Made by a program: the position numbers and the translations under genes. A stretch of 64,000 nt of DNA from Clonostachys chloroleuca (Eukaryota; Ascomycota; Sordariomycetes; Hypocreales; Bionectriaceae): contig JBANAY010000004.1 of assembly GCA_037952775.1 (NCBI GenBank), positions 4,030,001-4,094,000 of the forward strand, given 5' to 3'. Under the pieces are notes generated by a model. The model did no database searches, was not told the DNA's origin, and saw only the letters and a list, made by a program, of their open reading frames with translations. This document shows positions 35,969 to 47,062 of this stretch, piece by piece. Within the stretch, counting starts at the first letter, position 1. Each line of letters starts with the position of its first letter.

Positions 35969-37804
35969 TCAAGCGACCTTCACCGACGACTGGCCCTGCA
36001 GCAAGAAAGACAGGGCGAGCTTTATGTCACCATCAATGGCAACGCCCGCATCGGCTGCCTCCAACTCTCCGGGGACAGACGCGTCCAAGCCCATCCCAAC
36101 ACGTACCAACTTCACCCGGCCCCCCGACCGCCCTGCTAGTTTCTCATCTGGCCAGCGCAACACGCCTGGTGTGTTCATGCCCGCACCCAGCTCGAGTATC
36201 ACCACGGACTTTTTCTCGTCTTCCATGACTCGCCTGCGGAAGCTTCGCCACTGGGCCTCTCCTTTCGCAAAGGGCCCCTCGTTGAACTTGGAACTGGCCC
36301 GCACGCAGATGAACATTTTGCCCCCGCAGAACTGGCATGTGGGGATCTTGTCTGTGTTATTCAGCCTCTGTGTGACCGGATCTAAAAACTTCTCTGCGTC
36401 TTTTAACAAGGGTAGCGAGGGTACTGTGGCCTCGGGTCTGCAGTTATCCATACACTGGAGCACGGCGTAGGCCCCTTGGGGCGTGGAAAGCCTCTCCTCG
36501 GGAAGGCCGTTGGCCAAGAATAACCCATCCGCGTTGGACGTCCTCACATGAGCGTTGTCGCCGAACCGAGCGAGCCAGGTAATCAAGGAATCGTACATGG
36601 GGGACGCCGGCCAGTTTCGTACCATGTTGAGGTGGGTGAAGTAGTAACCCCAGCGGTCCTTCTCGGATGGCCACTCGGTGAACCCGAAGACGTCGTAGAG
36701 TCTGCGCAGACCGTACTTGAGGAACCCAGGGAAGTGTTTGGCGAAGAGAGTTGCTGATGTGTAGTCGAGGCCGTCAGCAGCGGAAATTCCTGCCCCTGCC
36801 GTGACGAGCACAGCATCCACCGAGTTCAACCACTGGCGAGCGATAGAAAGCGACTCTGATTGTATAGAGGGTAACATGCCTGGATTCTGTGGCTCGATAT
36901 TGCCAAGTTTGGCAAAGATACTCATATAGATCTCGTGGTCGGATTCAGTGAAGACGTTGAATATCACGTCTGTTATTGACGTCTCCTGGTGCTCTTCGAG
37001 CCATGTATCAACTTCTTTCACGGCGATCTCGGCCGCTTGCTCTGCAGGGAAAGCGAACAGACCGGTTGAGATGCAACACAGAGCAACCGCCTTCCGGCCA
37101 TCTTCGTCGCTAGGCAAGCGCTCAGTTTCATTGAGAACGGACCTATAACAAGATTGGAGCTGCGATATTTCCTTCTCACTTGGGCTTTGCCCTCGAGTCA
37201 GTTGAGGCCCAACAGTATGAATCACAAAGGGACTCGGGAGTGCGTATCCCTTCGTTACAATCGCCTCGCCCTGTGGTACATCTCTTCCACCTCTGGCGCT
37301 GTTCATTGTATCGAAGCACTCATCCCGTAGGCGAGGACCCGCGAATGAGTGAATCACATTGTCAATACACCGGTGCGACGGCTGGAAACATCCGAGCATC
37401 TGGCCGTTGGCTGCATTTGTAATCGCTGTGACCCCGGCCAAAGTGGTAATGTCTCCTCTCCAGAGTGTGACTTTAACGTCAGGCCGAGGGTTCCGCTTGA
37501 AGACCCTGATTGGGGGCAGAGACTGTGATTGAATGAGAATACGGCTAGATTTCTTGCCATTGTAAAGCGAGTCGATGTGTGTGAGAACCTCATCGGGGAG
37601 ACGCGGGTTCGGTGGACGGACGCAGAGCAGCTGGTGCAGAAGCCTGTTCTTGGATGAGATGTCGAGATGGTCCAAGTGGTATTTATAGTGTTGGAAGAAT
37701 GAGGAAGCGTTTCCATGCTCATCATCATCACTGTCAACCTGTGAGTGACGACGGCTGGCCTCGTCTAGTAGGTAGGACAAGGTGGAATCAAGTGTCGCTG
37801 CCAT
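35969..37804 (-). CDS. zinc-type macrodomain fused to class-M sirtuin (SirTM)
   Basis: 611-aa, single-exon fusion. Residues about 110-290 form a zinc-containing macrodomain, an ADP-ribosyl hydrolase fold: TNAANGQMLGCF, then the ligand set C139, H144, C146 in CFQPSHRCIDN, and FVIHTVGP. Residues about 320-611 are a sirtuin of the SirTM class: NAD site TAGAGISAADG (335-345), TSNADGLF (N424, D426) and TPQG, where Gln443 stands in for the usual catalytic His, as in known SirTMs. Zinc cysteines are C451, C455, C490 and C493. In bacteria, SirTM ADP-ribosylates a lipoylated GcvH-like carrier and the macrodomain removes the mark; fungal fusions have been noted before. No GcvH-L or LplA2 gene lies in this window. 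Start at ATG 37804. Confidence 0.92.
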   Translation of the reverse strand: MAATLDSTLSYLLDEASRRHSQVDSDDDEHGNASSFFQHYKYHLDHLDISSKNRLLHQLLCVRPPNPRLPDEVLTHIDSLYNGKKSSRILIQSQSLPPIRVFKRNPRPDVKVTLWRGDITTLAGVTAITNAANGQMLGCFQPSHRCIDNVIHSFAGPRLRDECFDTMNSARGGRDVPQGEAIVTKGYALPSPFVIHTVGPQLTRGQSPSEKEISQLQSCYRSVLNETERLPSDEDGRKAVALCCISTGLFAFPAEQAAEIAVKEVDTWLEEHQETSITDVIFNVFTESDHEIYMSIFAKLGNIEPQNPGMLPSIQSESLSIARQWLNSVDAVLVTAGAGISAADGLDYTSATLFAKHFPGFLKYGLRRLYDVFGFTEWPSEKDRWGYYFTHLNMVRNWPASPMYDSLITWLARFGDNAHVRTSNADGLFLANGLPEERLSTPQGAYAVLQCMDNCRPEATVPSLPLLKDAEKFLDPVTQRLNNTDKIPTCQFCGGKMFICVRASSKFNEGPFAKGEAQWRSFRRRVMEDEKKSVVILELGAGMNTPGVLRWPDEKLAGRSGGRVKLVRVGMGLDASVPGELEAADAGVAIDGDIKLALSFLLQGQSSVKVA

Positions 37805-39074
37805 GTTGCTCGCGTTTGAGGGGCTTCTGATTATGCTTTTAAACAAGCTCAGTTGAATCACCACTCATAAGAGATTTTGGTGTCACTGTTTTATTTAATA
37901 AAATCAGCTAAACTGAACAGTTGAGAGCTTAGTCAAGAGGCGTTGGTGATTAATTGAGGGCATCTCTACATCCCACTCGCATCCCACTTTGTATCCCACT
38001 CGGCGGTATATTTCAAGGCCGAGAAGAACACGCCCGAGCCCTGACAAACAAACGATACATTCCTTCGCAATTTTTGCCTGTATTCAAATTTTGCGTAGCA
38101 TTTATGCGATCAAGGTGCTGAAACCTTGGAACATCTGTTGGGCGGCAGGATCCAGCTGGCTGAGCAGCAGGCTGGGAATAGCCTCTCATTCCACCTCAAG
38201 CAGCAAGTGGTAGTCAAACGCCTGGAGACCAGCAATACCTGGGCCATTTTACGCCTCACCGGAAGCCTCTGATCAGAGCATTATTGGTTTCGGATCAGTG
38301 CTCCAGGGAGATTCCGTCAGTGCTAACGAAAATGACTTCATATCCGATCGGGACAAAACACCAGCAGCTGACGCCGGTGAACCTTTGTTGTTGAAGTAGC
38401 AGTGGTTTTAGTAGCATTAGAAAGCAGAAGAAATTAATCCCATGGTCCTTTGAAGATCATTCATGATACGGTCTAAGATTATCAGCTCTCCCGCAGGATC
38501 TATGGCTCACACGCGTCAGGCAGAGCATACCCAGGAGGGAGTCGGACGTTCGACGCCTCTCTGAGAACATGTCTTGTCTACACCCTACAAGAAGCTCTGT
38601 AGTGAGTTTGGCATCCCCCATCTAGCCTCTCCCACGTCAGGGGTACTAGAATCGGCATGACCTCGACCCTGTCTGTATCCCGCGGCACTGGTCTTGCCGA
38701 TCGCAAATCCTCCGGTCACTCCACTGTGAGCCATCAAACTGATCCGATACGAGGGACTCAAAAGCTCGCCAGGATACAAACAGAATACCGGACCCAGATG
38801 TTCCGCGTTTCATGCGAAAAATGGAACTTTGACGCATGTCATGAGTTTCAGAGTGGACGGGTGCAAGGGCTGCCATGTGTGAGCTCAAACGTTTCTATTT
38901 TCATCCCAAAACTTCTAACAACTATCCTAACCATGGAATGGCCAATTCCAGGAAACGAATGTAAGGCATAGTTGCTTTCCATACCCAAGATAGTCCACCA
39001 GACAATGTTGCCAGCACCTTCGTCTGGTGGCCATCACGATGCTTATCCAAACCTACATGCCATGGGTTGGGAGC
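37805..39074. other. intergenic, no gene seen
   Basis: About 1.27 kb between the SirTM fusion start and the cutinase stop. Short frames occur on both strands (for example 38657-38971, +) but show no protein-like features. Confidence 0.5.
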
Positions 39075-39880
39075 TTAGCTAGAGACCTTGCCAGCGAGAA
39101 AATCGGCGCCCTCGCCGCTGGCGGAACTGCCGTAGGTGAAGTGAGGAGCGGCGACGATGAGGCTGCCCTCGCAGACCAGATCGCCGGAAGCGCAGAAGAC
39201 CTTGGTCCTGTCGGCGGGGAAGCTGGGGATCTGGCCCTTGTTCTGCTTATTCTGGGTGTACCCGAACAAAGCAGCGCCCTTGACCTGCTCGCGCACTGTA
39301 GCATCCAAATCTGTGATGGCTGCCGCAATGAGGGCGCTTCCTTGGCTGATGGGCACAGGTTTTGTTAGACTACTGGTGCACGTTGGAGGTTCCGGGGAGT
39401 GGCAAAATCGCTTACCTGTATCCTCCAGTCAGGATCGCCGCATTGGGGCACTTCTCGTGGGCGAGGTTCATCAGGCGAACACCCTCCTTGATGGCGGCGG
39501 CGCTGGAGCCTCGAGGCATAGCATTGTCGCCAAGGCCAGCAGTGTAGGGACCGCCGACGCCCTGGATCCAGATGCCGCTGACCTTCTTCTTGAGAGCTCC
39601 CGAGAGAGAGGTACCGACACTCATGCCCTGTTCAGTATGAAGTTAGATATATAGCATCACACCCAGTGTCTTCGGGGGAAATCCCAAGCGCGAGCTAGCG
39701 TACCATGTTTCCGGTCTCGGTTGAACCGCGAGCGAAGATGAGAATGGCAGAAGGGCAGTTGCTGCTCTGGCCTTTCTCGAGATCCGTAGCGGTGCTGGAG
39801 CCAAGCTGGCGGGTGTCAAGCTCTGCGGGAGCCGCAGCAGCGAGGCAGGCGAAAGCTGTGAGGGCAGCGAGGAACTTCAT
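39075..39880 (-). CDS. secreted cutinase
   Basis: Serine esterase that cuts plant cutin. Three exons: 39704-39880, 39416-39627 and 39075-39345; 219 aa, normal size. A signal peptide ([19 protein letters not shown]) and a short propeptide are followed by the cutinase start [14 protein letters not shown]. The second splice restores the nucleophile motif GGYSQGSAL. Catalytic Asp is in [10 protein letters not shown] and His in PHFTYG; the cysteines of the two disulfides are in place. TATA at 40021-40030 on the minus strand. Confidence 0.94.
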
Positions 39881-40020
39881 AGCGATTGATTGAAACGAAT
39901 GTGGTGGTGTGAAGTAAAGAGAGGGACGTCCAGCGTAGATCGGCGGGCTTCAAGTTTGGCCTTTTTGATTGAGATGTGAATGATGAGCCAACTCCAAGAA
40001 GATGCTTCGTCCTGACCGTG

Positions 40021-40030
40021 TTATATACTT
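40021..40030 (-). promoter_or_regulatory. TATA box of the cutinase gene
   Basis: TATATAA on the minus strand, about 145 bases before the ATG at 39880. Confidence 0.5.
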
Positions 40031-41254
40031 GAATGCCATCGCTGGTGAGAAAGGATGTCAAGGCCCATGTCTGGCTGCAAACTACGGCCTCACACCCAGA
40101 CGACGCGGTTGTTTGGCCTCCCAGTACGAGCGGCCATCGCGAGCCTCGGCATCTCGATGCTAGTCAGTCGTCTAACGTCCCAGGAGTCGTGAACATCTCC
40201 AAATCGAGTAAGCGATTTGAAAAAAATCTGCAGACAATTGGCGTCGTCTGCAGCCATCAAAAGCAACTTGGCCTTTGTGGGCGGTTAAGGTTACTGCAAG
40301 TCGTTTCAACGCTCGCAAGATGCGATTGAGAAAGGAATAGTGCTGTCCTTGGCATCATGCTTTCGGTAGCCTTATGAGGAGGGTTCGACGTCTTTTTGCG
40401 GCTACCCACTTGGTGATGTTTGAGAGTCTGCAGGGAGATGGACCGACCCCAGAATTTCCAGAATACGGGTGTTTCCCTTGGCAGAACTACCGGCTTGGCA
40501 GCGTGTTTCAGGTGCCGTCAAGTCGGCATTCGATCGTCCTTTTCTCGCTGACTTTGCCTCTCCAGTACCAGCACTTTTGTCCCCTCCGTCGTCAATTATT
40601 CTCGTGGGAGCTGAGTCAGTCCCAAGCAGTTGGATGCTCATCATGAAACAGAAATCCCTTGCGTCCGAGCAAAGGCCAGCCCTGCTAGCACAGTTTTACA
40701 CGAGAAAATACCACGCTATACAAACATAATCAATGATTGTCATCGATACTTTGACATATTGACAGATATGTCATTGCTCCAGGGCATACACAATCGGCCA
40801 TAGGTATCTTGTGATCGGGATTATAATGGCGGTAAATCACCCCAGCTGCTCCAAGCGAAGAGTCACAGCCAGCCGGTGGTCTGATTGAAGGCTCAGCTAC
40901 TCTCAGCTCGAAGCATCTTTTGCTCGCAAGGTGCGTTAGTCGGAGATAAATCACTTACTGATTACTAGCTAGCAGAATAAAAAGGCGATAGTGGTAAGGT
41001 GATCTCATATTGTGACATACTTCACCTAGATGATCCGGCGTGCGGCTGAAACTGGGGACTGACAATATTGGCTGATCAGCTCCATCCAGTTATGCCATTA
41101 TTGTTGTCCGATTATTTTAGTCAACTTACTCCTCCCCCTCTCAGCTTCACCATTGCCGTGAACTTTAGTCCAGTGACAGACGCCGCCTCAGAAATCCAGA
41201 ATTCTTGAGCACGAACTAGCGAAACTCTCTGGGAAATATGAGTTCTGCATGTAG

Positions 41255-41262
41255 TATAAAAA
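41255..41262 (+). promoter_or_regulatory. TATA box of the VOC gene
   Basis: TATAAAAA, about 105 bases before the ATG at 41367. Confidence 0.55.
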
Positions 41263-41366
41263 GAGCTGAAGCTGTCGTCAGTGATCTCGAGCTATTCAAT
41301 CTCATCAGACAAAGCATCCCTCTGCTCAATTGACTCTGTCCTGAATTCTCCCCCAACACCAACAAC

Positions 41367-41813
41367 ATGCCTCTAGACCACGTAAGCCTCCTCGTTCCAG
41401 AGAGCGACGTCGCCAGCGCCCTCGAGCTGTACCTCGCCGCTCTAGCCCCCTAGGCTACGGCATCAGACTTCAATTCGGACCAACCGTCACGGGCCTGGGC
41501 CCAGCTAACACCGACGAGTCCCCCGACTTCTGGATCATCGGCGTCGACAACCCGCCCAACCGCCCCTCCCACATTGCCTTCCGCGCCAAGGGTGAGTTGG
41601 ATCAAAAGAAGAAGAAAAGGCGAGACATACTGACTGACACTGGGCCTAGACCGTGCCACTGTGGATGCCTTCCACGCCGCCGCTCTCAAGGCCGGGGCCA
41701 AGGACAACGGCGCACCGGGCATCCGAGCCCACTACCACCCCGACTACTACGGCGCCTTCGTCCTCGATGCCGCTGGGAACAACATCGAGGCCGTGTGCCA
41801 CAGCCCTTCTTGA
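41367..41813 (+). CDS. VOC (glyoxalase/bleomycin resistance-type) protein, one frame break
   Basis: Small metal-dependent or binding protein of the vicinal oxygen chelate fold. Exons 41367-41591 and 41650-41813; about 129 aa once the frame is corrected. MPLDHVSLLVPESDVASAL is a typical VOC first strand-helix, DFWIIGVDNPPN and PSHIAFRAK follow, and the end HPDYYGAFVLDAAGNNIEAV is the classical VOC C-terminus. Odd: after LYLAALAP the frame runs into TAG at the C5 run 41446-41450; six C would read on as LGYGIRLQFG. Both halves are well conserved, so a missing base in the sequence is the simplest reading. Confidence 0.85.
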
Positions 41814-42211
41814 GGTGTGTGAGTAGTGGTCGCCGGCAAGTGGTAAGTTGGGGGTGTTGGCTTGTGTCTTCGGTATTGGCTGATTTGCGAAGCAAGTGGC
41901 GGGTGTGGGAGCGATGGCGCGGGGAGTTTATCAGAAGCCAGAGGCAAATCCAAATATGATGATGTCCCTTCAACTCGGAGAAGAGAGGATTTCGTGTATG
42001 ACAATTGCCGTAATTACTTATTTGTATATTAATTAATTAACTATTACTAGCTATAAGCAAAGGAAAAGATATCCCGAGATCGAGCAACGCATTTGACTTC
42101 ATCACACAAATAAACCTGGTAAACACAGAAAAATCTTCAAAGGTTACGCCAATAGACTAGGAACGGACATCGAGATCTCAAAAATCTCCAATTAGGGCGA
42201 GACATTGATGT
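41814..42211. other. intergenic, convergent 3' ends
   Basis: About 400 bases; AT-rich in the second half (TTAATTAATTAA near 42027-42040). Nothing gene-like. Confidence 0.5.
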
Positions 42212-44351
42212 TAATCAGCCTCTATATTAGATTCAGAAGGTTCAGCCCCTACATCAGATCGAGGAGGATCAACCTCTTTATCAGATTGAGAATGGTCAGC
42301 CTCTGTACCAGATTCAGAAGGGTCAGCCTCTGCATCAGACTGATCACCCTTCTTGCCCCCCTTCTTCTTCGTCGTCTTATCGGATTGAGAAGGGTCAGCC
42401 TCTGTATCAGATTCAGAAGGATCAGCCTCTGTATCAGACTGATCACCCTTCTTGCCACCCTTCTTCTTCTTCGTCTTATCGGATTGAGAAGGGTCAACCT
42501 CTGTATCAGATTGAGAAGGGTCAGCCTCTATATCAGACCGAGGAGAGTCAGCCTCTGTATCAGATTGATCACCCTTCTTACCCCCTTCTTCTTCTTGCCC
42601 CCCTTCTTCTGCTTCGTCTTCTTCATCCTCTTATTCTTCTTCTTCCGGCTTGGGGGTGGTTTTTGCTCCGCCTCGCATAGCACGTCGTGGTGGGGCAGAA
42701 TGCCCCTTATCCAGTAATTCCGAAGATGTCTCTTGGCGCATTCCGACACCATGTCGATAGTGGGATGCCCATACGTGGTGAGCTGGATAACTTTGGAGTT
42801 CGGCCATCTAATGCGGGCGGCCTTGGTCGAGCTGATTGGCGTGAACGGATCCATGGTATTCGTCATCAGGAGCGGGGGAATTGGGGTATAAACAATCGGC
42901 TCTACAATCCAATCGTACGGGAAATTCTTGAGATCATTCCAGAACCTCTTCACGTGGTAAAGCGGCATCGAGTGTATGCCGAACAACGAGCTGTTGACGA
43001 ACGGCGCCATCTCCTCGTTCATCTTCTTCTGTCCTCTGGGATAATCGTTCCGGACGCCGCTCTTCCCATCATTGCACTGGTAGAAGATTGCGGCGTCTGA
43101 TTCTCGGCGCCACCCAGGCTCTGGAGCGGGGATGACCAAGGGCGTGTCGCCAACGTCTCTCTCCATGAACCGGGCGAGATGTCGGGCCATCTCCAAGAAC
43201 TTCGCTCTGCAGCCCAGGCTCCCGTATATCCACACGATCATATGGTTGTAGGTGAAGTTGGTATCCTCCCCATACTGGTAGTTTCCCAGGGCGAGCCTTT
43301 TGCCAAAGGTCAGGATCGCAGCCTTCAAATTGTGTGAGTCTTTCCCGAACTTAGAGAGGGCGCAGTCGCTCCCCAATTCGATACAGTCTGCGAGCGCCTG
43401 GTGAAACACGGCGTCTGTATCTTGATATCGCGTTTCGTGGTACTTCCTCCGGTACCATTGATCCATATCAGAGACACCGTCAAAGACCATCCTGCCGACC
43501 TTTTCAGGCCACCTCGTGGCGTAGGACTGGGCCACGATGGTGCCATAGCCGAATCCCCAGAGGTGCGATTTGACTTGTCCTAGGCCTAAGAAAATGGAGC
43601 TGATGTCTTCAACGGTCTGCGGTGTGTTGACGTAGAAGTAATGTGGCCCGCCTGAAAACGCGCAATACCTGACAAACGCATAGGCCTCGCGGCCGATATT
43701 GGCGTACTGCTCGGTCAAGAATGCCTTGGGGAACGAGCGCCATAATTTACGTTCGCAAGCGACTGCCGGGTCGGATTGTCCCACGCCACGAGCGTCGAAG
43801 CTGACCAAATTGTACGTTTCCCCGACAAACTGGAACATCTCCTCGCCTTGTTCCTCGATCATCTTCGTCCCCGGGATTCCTGGCCCGTCCGGGAGGACCA
43901 GAATATTGTTGGTGCCGTGGGCCTCCTTCCCCCGCATGCGAATCAACGGTAGAATGAAGCCGTTCGGCCAAGGCTTAGCCACGACGGACCTCGTTCTCCA
44001 GTGATCCCGAACAACTTTAAGAAAAGCCCGTTCCACGACCCGGGACGAGTTCGTGGGCATCCGCAACCAGGTGATGTTCCTTTTTGGGCCACGTTGGAGG
44101 TCGCTTTCGTCGTAATCAGCCCACAGCTCGCCGTCTCCGGTGTGTGGGAACCAGATGACACGCCCTGGGACATGGTTCTTATCGAGCGCGGGGCGACGAC
44201 TGAGCGGATGCTTGCGATGTATTGGGGGGAATGTGGTCTCATGCATTTGGTGATATTCCGGTCTGTAAAGTAAATCATCTTTTTCCCAAGCGAGGGCAAC
44301 ATGTGCCAGTGATACAGCCAGTAGAAGGCGCAACAACACGCGACCAAGCAT
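42212..44351 (-). CDS. secreted TAP-like alpha/beta hydrolase with changed nucleophile and repetitive tail
   Basis: Signal peptide (MLGRVLLRLLLAVSLAHVALA) and an alpha/beta hydrolase of the tripeptidyl/prolyl aminopeptidase type: NILVLPDGPGIPG (oxyanion region), VSFDARGVGQSDP, and a C-terminal TAP part with TNTMDPFTP (Asp) and TTYGHPTI (His). The nucleophile elbow reads GFGYGT; family members have Ser in the middle (GxSYGT), so the catalytic serine is replaced by glycine and the protein is probably inactive as a hydrolase. After residue ~575 comes a Lys-rich stretch and then a tandem-repeat tail of Ser/Asp/Glu/Pro units. The frame of the tail is reached only if the C5 run at 42581-42585 has one more base; otherwise the protein stops at 42528. 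Full length would be about 713 aa. Confidence 0.82.
42215..42580 (-). repeat. 27-bp minisatellite coding for an acidic tail, with interspersed Lys/Gly blocks
   Basis: A unit of about 27 bases, encoding roughly SDTEADPSQ, recurs about ten times, interrupted by two to three longer blocks coding for GGKKGDQ-like and Lys-rich stretches, which gives a higher-order period near 100 bases. Copies differ by point changes. Same strand and, apart from the break at 42581-42585, same frame as the hydrolase. Confidence 0.85.
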
Positions 44352-45479
44352 GATGACCGAGTTTCAGGCTATGACTCTGCTCTGTAGGCATGGAAGGCCG
44401 GGTCTGGATAGGAAATGTGTATTAATATTGCTTCGAAAGGCAATGTGGCCTTTGAGGATAGGGTTCACCATGGCTGCCGCCTCTCACGATGCGGTATGGC
44501 TCAAGTCGAACTTGCATTCTTTGAGACAGCTGTGCATTAAGCTTCTCGTATACCATGGCTACTATACCTAAATGAAAGGTAGATCCAATCTATCTGCAGT
44601 TTACCTTGAGGGAAAGGAAACGAGGGATAGCAATGGGATGAGGTTTATGGATCGAACACGAGGAGCTTACCAGTCCTTCTTCTGGACACGTTGGATCTGT
44701 TTCCAAGCGTGCTCCGGACACAGCTCCTCTAGCTGACTGGCGAAGCGAGGGAAGGGAGAGTAGGCGAGACACATACCCAAATTGGTTAAGTACGAGCAAT
44801 CGGATCAGGCGAAGTAGCGTGGCCGCAAGATAGACCAATGTATCTGCCCGGCCCCTCCCCAATCCGGCCTTGTCCTCAGCCTCCATCTCGTGGATGTTCA
44901 GCATCTCGCGCAGAGTCTCTTAGGGCAGGGTTCCAGCTGTCATATGCCTCACAATCACGTCACGGCCTTGGCGCAACCAACGTTAAGCAACGGGGCCACC
45001 GTTCGCTATGCATTGTGGGCGAGGATCTTTGATCTTGCACAGCTTCGCGCCGCGTTACATCATGCAGAGCTAAAACCAGGTACCCCCCACCATTCTCCCT
45101 TTCTAGTTCTCTCAATTGATCGGAAAAGGACAACTAGTAAGATCAATCAGTTCCGTTGCTGATCGATCCGAGCTCTGCCGCGATCGACCTTGTGGGACCG
45201 CAGCCGCGAGGAACCGAAGCTTAAATTGCCGGTGATGGCTCTTGGCCTTCTATGACGCGACGATCTACCCGAAGCCTTTGAGACACCATGACGACGACAC
45301 CTTGGCCGGCCGAGATTAGCGATGGGTCAATAGGTATAAAGAATGACAGGGAGGCTGGGTTCTGTATCCCAGGATGGATCTTAGTTATCTGAATATTCCA
45401 TCGCGTTCAATCCGCAGCATCATTTAGCAGTTGAATTAGAACAGCCATCAAGCAAGGCCAATTGTCACATCATCGAACT
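44352..45479. other. divergent intergenic region
   Basis: About 1.13 kb between the hydrolase start (-) and the DUF3140 gene (+). TATA element for the latter at 45335-45340. No gene-like frame. Confidence 0.5.
45335..45340 (+). promoter_or_regulatory. TATA box of the DUF3140 gene
   Basis: TATAAA, 140 bases before the ATG at 45480. Confidence 0.5.
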
Positions 45480-46621
45480 ATGAAGAACGACAGCCAGGTG
45501 GTCCAAGAGTTCAACGAGCTCGTCAACATGACAGCCTCTGAACTCGAGAAATGGCTCAAGTCGGGCGACTCAAACAGCGCAGGTTGGCCAAAGGAAGATA
45601 CCTCCGGCGAGTCGGTTGGCCACGACAGTGGCCGCAAGATTGTAGAGATTCTTAGGGCCAATCCCAAAAAGGACCCCAAGAAGTACAATGAGGATCACAT
45701 TGAGCATATGCGCAAGGTCGTTTCGTACTGGTTCGTGGTCATTCTTATCACCATGCTATTAATGTGAAAGAAATTTTCACTGGGCGAGGATGCTGAAGGC
45801 TGACACGGTGCATTAGCAAGCGACATCTGGCACAGGAGGAGAAGACGAACAACGAAAAGTCGGTCGAGGAAGTGAAGAAGACTAAATCGTACGCGTCCTT
45901 GAAGAATTGGGGGCACGACTTCCTCAAGGGAAAAGAGGACGACAACAAGGATGAAGGAGAAGATGCCAAGGACGAGGACGAGGACGAGGAGGCGAAGAAT
46001 GAAGGCGAGGATGAAAAGGGCGAAGAGGCAAGCGAGGATGAGAATGATAAGCATGCTGGCGCCAAGCGAAAGCAACCAGCCAAAGCGCAAAAGGGTTCAC
46101 AAAAGAAGCGCGAGACTCGTCAAGGAGAAGCTGGTGGCCACGGCAAGAAATCGGACAAGGATAATGGTGCTGACGAGGACGAAGATGGTGAAGACGTTGG
46201 AGATGATGATGTCCAACAGCAATCCAACGGAAAGGGCGCCAAGAAGCGCGCCGAGGGCGAGGGAGAGGGCGAGAATGAGAAAGAAGGTGGCGATGGGAAG
46301 AACAACCAAGACGACGGTGGGAAGAAGGCCAATGGCTCAGGTAAATCAGCTAAAAATGGTCCTGATCCAGGTGACACCGTGAGCTGGAAGTGGGGAGGAG
46401 GCCATCCCGAAGGCAAAGTTCTTGACGTCAAAGAGGAAAAGTGAGTCAATTGAGTCCCGTCTATCCAGAAAGCAAGACGTGCCACTAACTAAATTTCCAG
46501 GGCGACTGTCAAAACGAAACGCGGTAATGAAGTGTCGCGCAAGGGGAGCAAGGAGGATCCTGCTGTTGTGCTCGACGCGGGAAAGTCCAAGGCTGTGAAG
46601 GCGGCTCATGAGCTGGACTGA
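45480..46621 (+). CDS. DUF3140 plus Hva1_TUDOR protein with long charged linker
   Basis: Exons 45480-45730, 45817-46440 and 46501-46621; 331 aa. Residues 1-100 match DUF3140, found in bacteria and fungi: VVQEFNELVNMTASELEKWL, then GRKIVEILRANPKKDPKKY and MRKVVSYCKRHLAQ, where the splice restores the motif. About residues 105-270 are Lys/Glu/Asp/Gly repeats with no order expected. The end, GDTVSWKWGGGHPEGKVLDV followed by ATVKTKRGNEVSRKGSKEDPAV, is the Hva1_TUDOR domain (formerly DUF2945). Both domains are thought to bind nucleic acid or chromatin, but their function is not established. The linker composition and basic clusters suggest a nuclear protein. Confidence 0.85.
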
Positions 46622-47062
46622 ATTTGGGAGGCTGGATGGATTCTTCGAGTTGGCCTGTAGTATTGGATCGTGTTCTGGGTACCTAATAGTCAGTTAATTG
46701 AGCCTTATAAAGCGACAGAAAACATTCACGTCGCGAATACTTCCTTGAATCCACGTACAGGGTAGGTCGATCGATGCATGACTTGGAGATGTTTTGGTGC
46801 TGCGGAGAAGGTCAAGCCGTCGCTGATTTGAAACTTGGGGGGGCGGGTGGACCCGATCTGAAGCACCCCGCGCTGGGCCGCTAAACCGCTGGACACAGGC
46901 ACCAGGCCAGGGCCCGTCTCCACTGCAGGAGCGACATTACGCTGCGCCGAGCTGCGATAAGCCGCCCGTAAGCCCAGATCAACAATCCATCCTGCTCTCG
47001 ACAGCCTGCCCCTTCATCCTGCCTGCGCTCTTCATCGGAGGCTTGCGAACACCACACTTGCC
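46622..47062. other. intergenic
   Basis: About 440 bases; includes the GC-rich promoter and leader of the ankyrin gene. No gene-like frame. Confidence 0.5.

Larger units (their letters stand above)
39881..41366. other. divergent promoter region of cutinase and VOC gene
   Basis: About 1.49 kb. Holds TATA-like elements for both flanking genes (minus strand 40021-40030, plus strand 41255-41262). No protein-like frame in between. Confidence 0.5.

Noticed and set aside
33666..37804. Operon-like NAD-recycling cluster of CinA, hydrolase and SirTM fusion
   Set aside because: Genes lie on opposite strands with separate promoters, and the hydrolase has no known NAD link; kept only as a weak idea.
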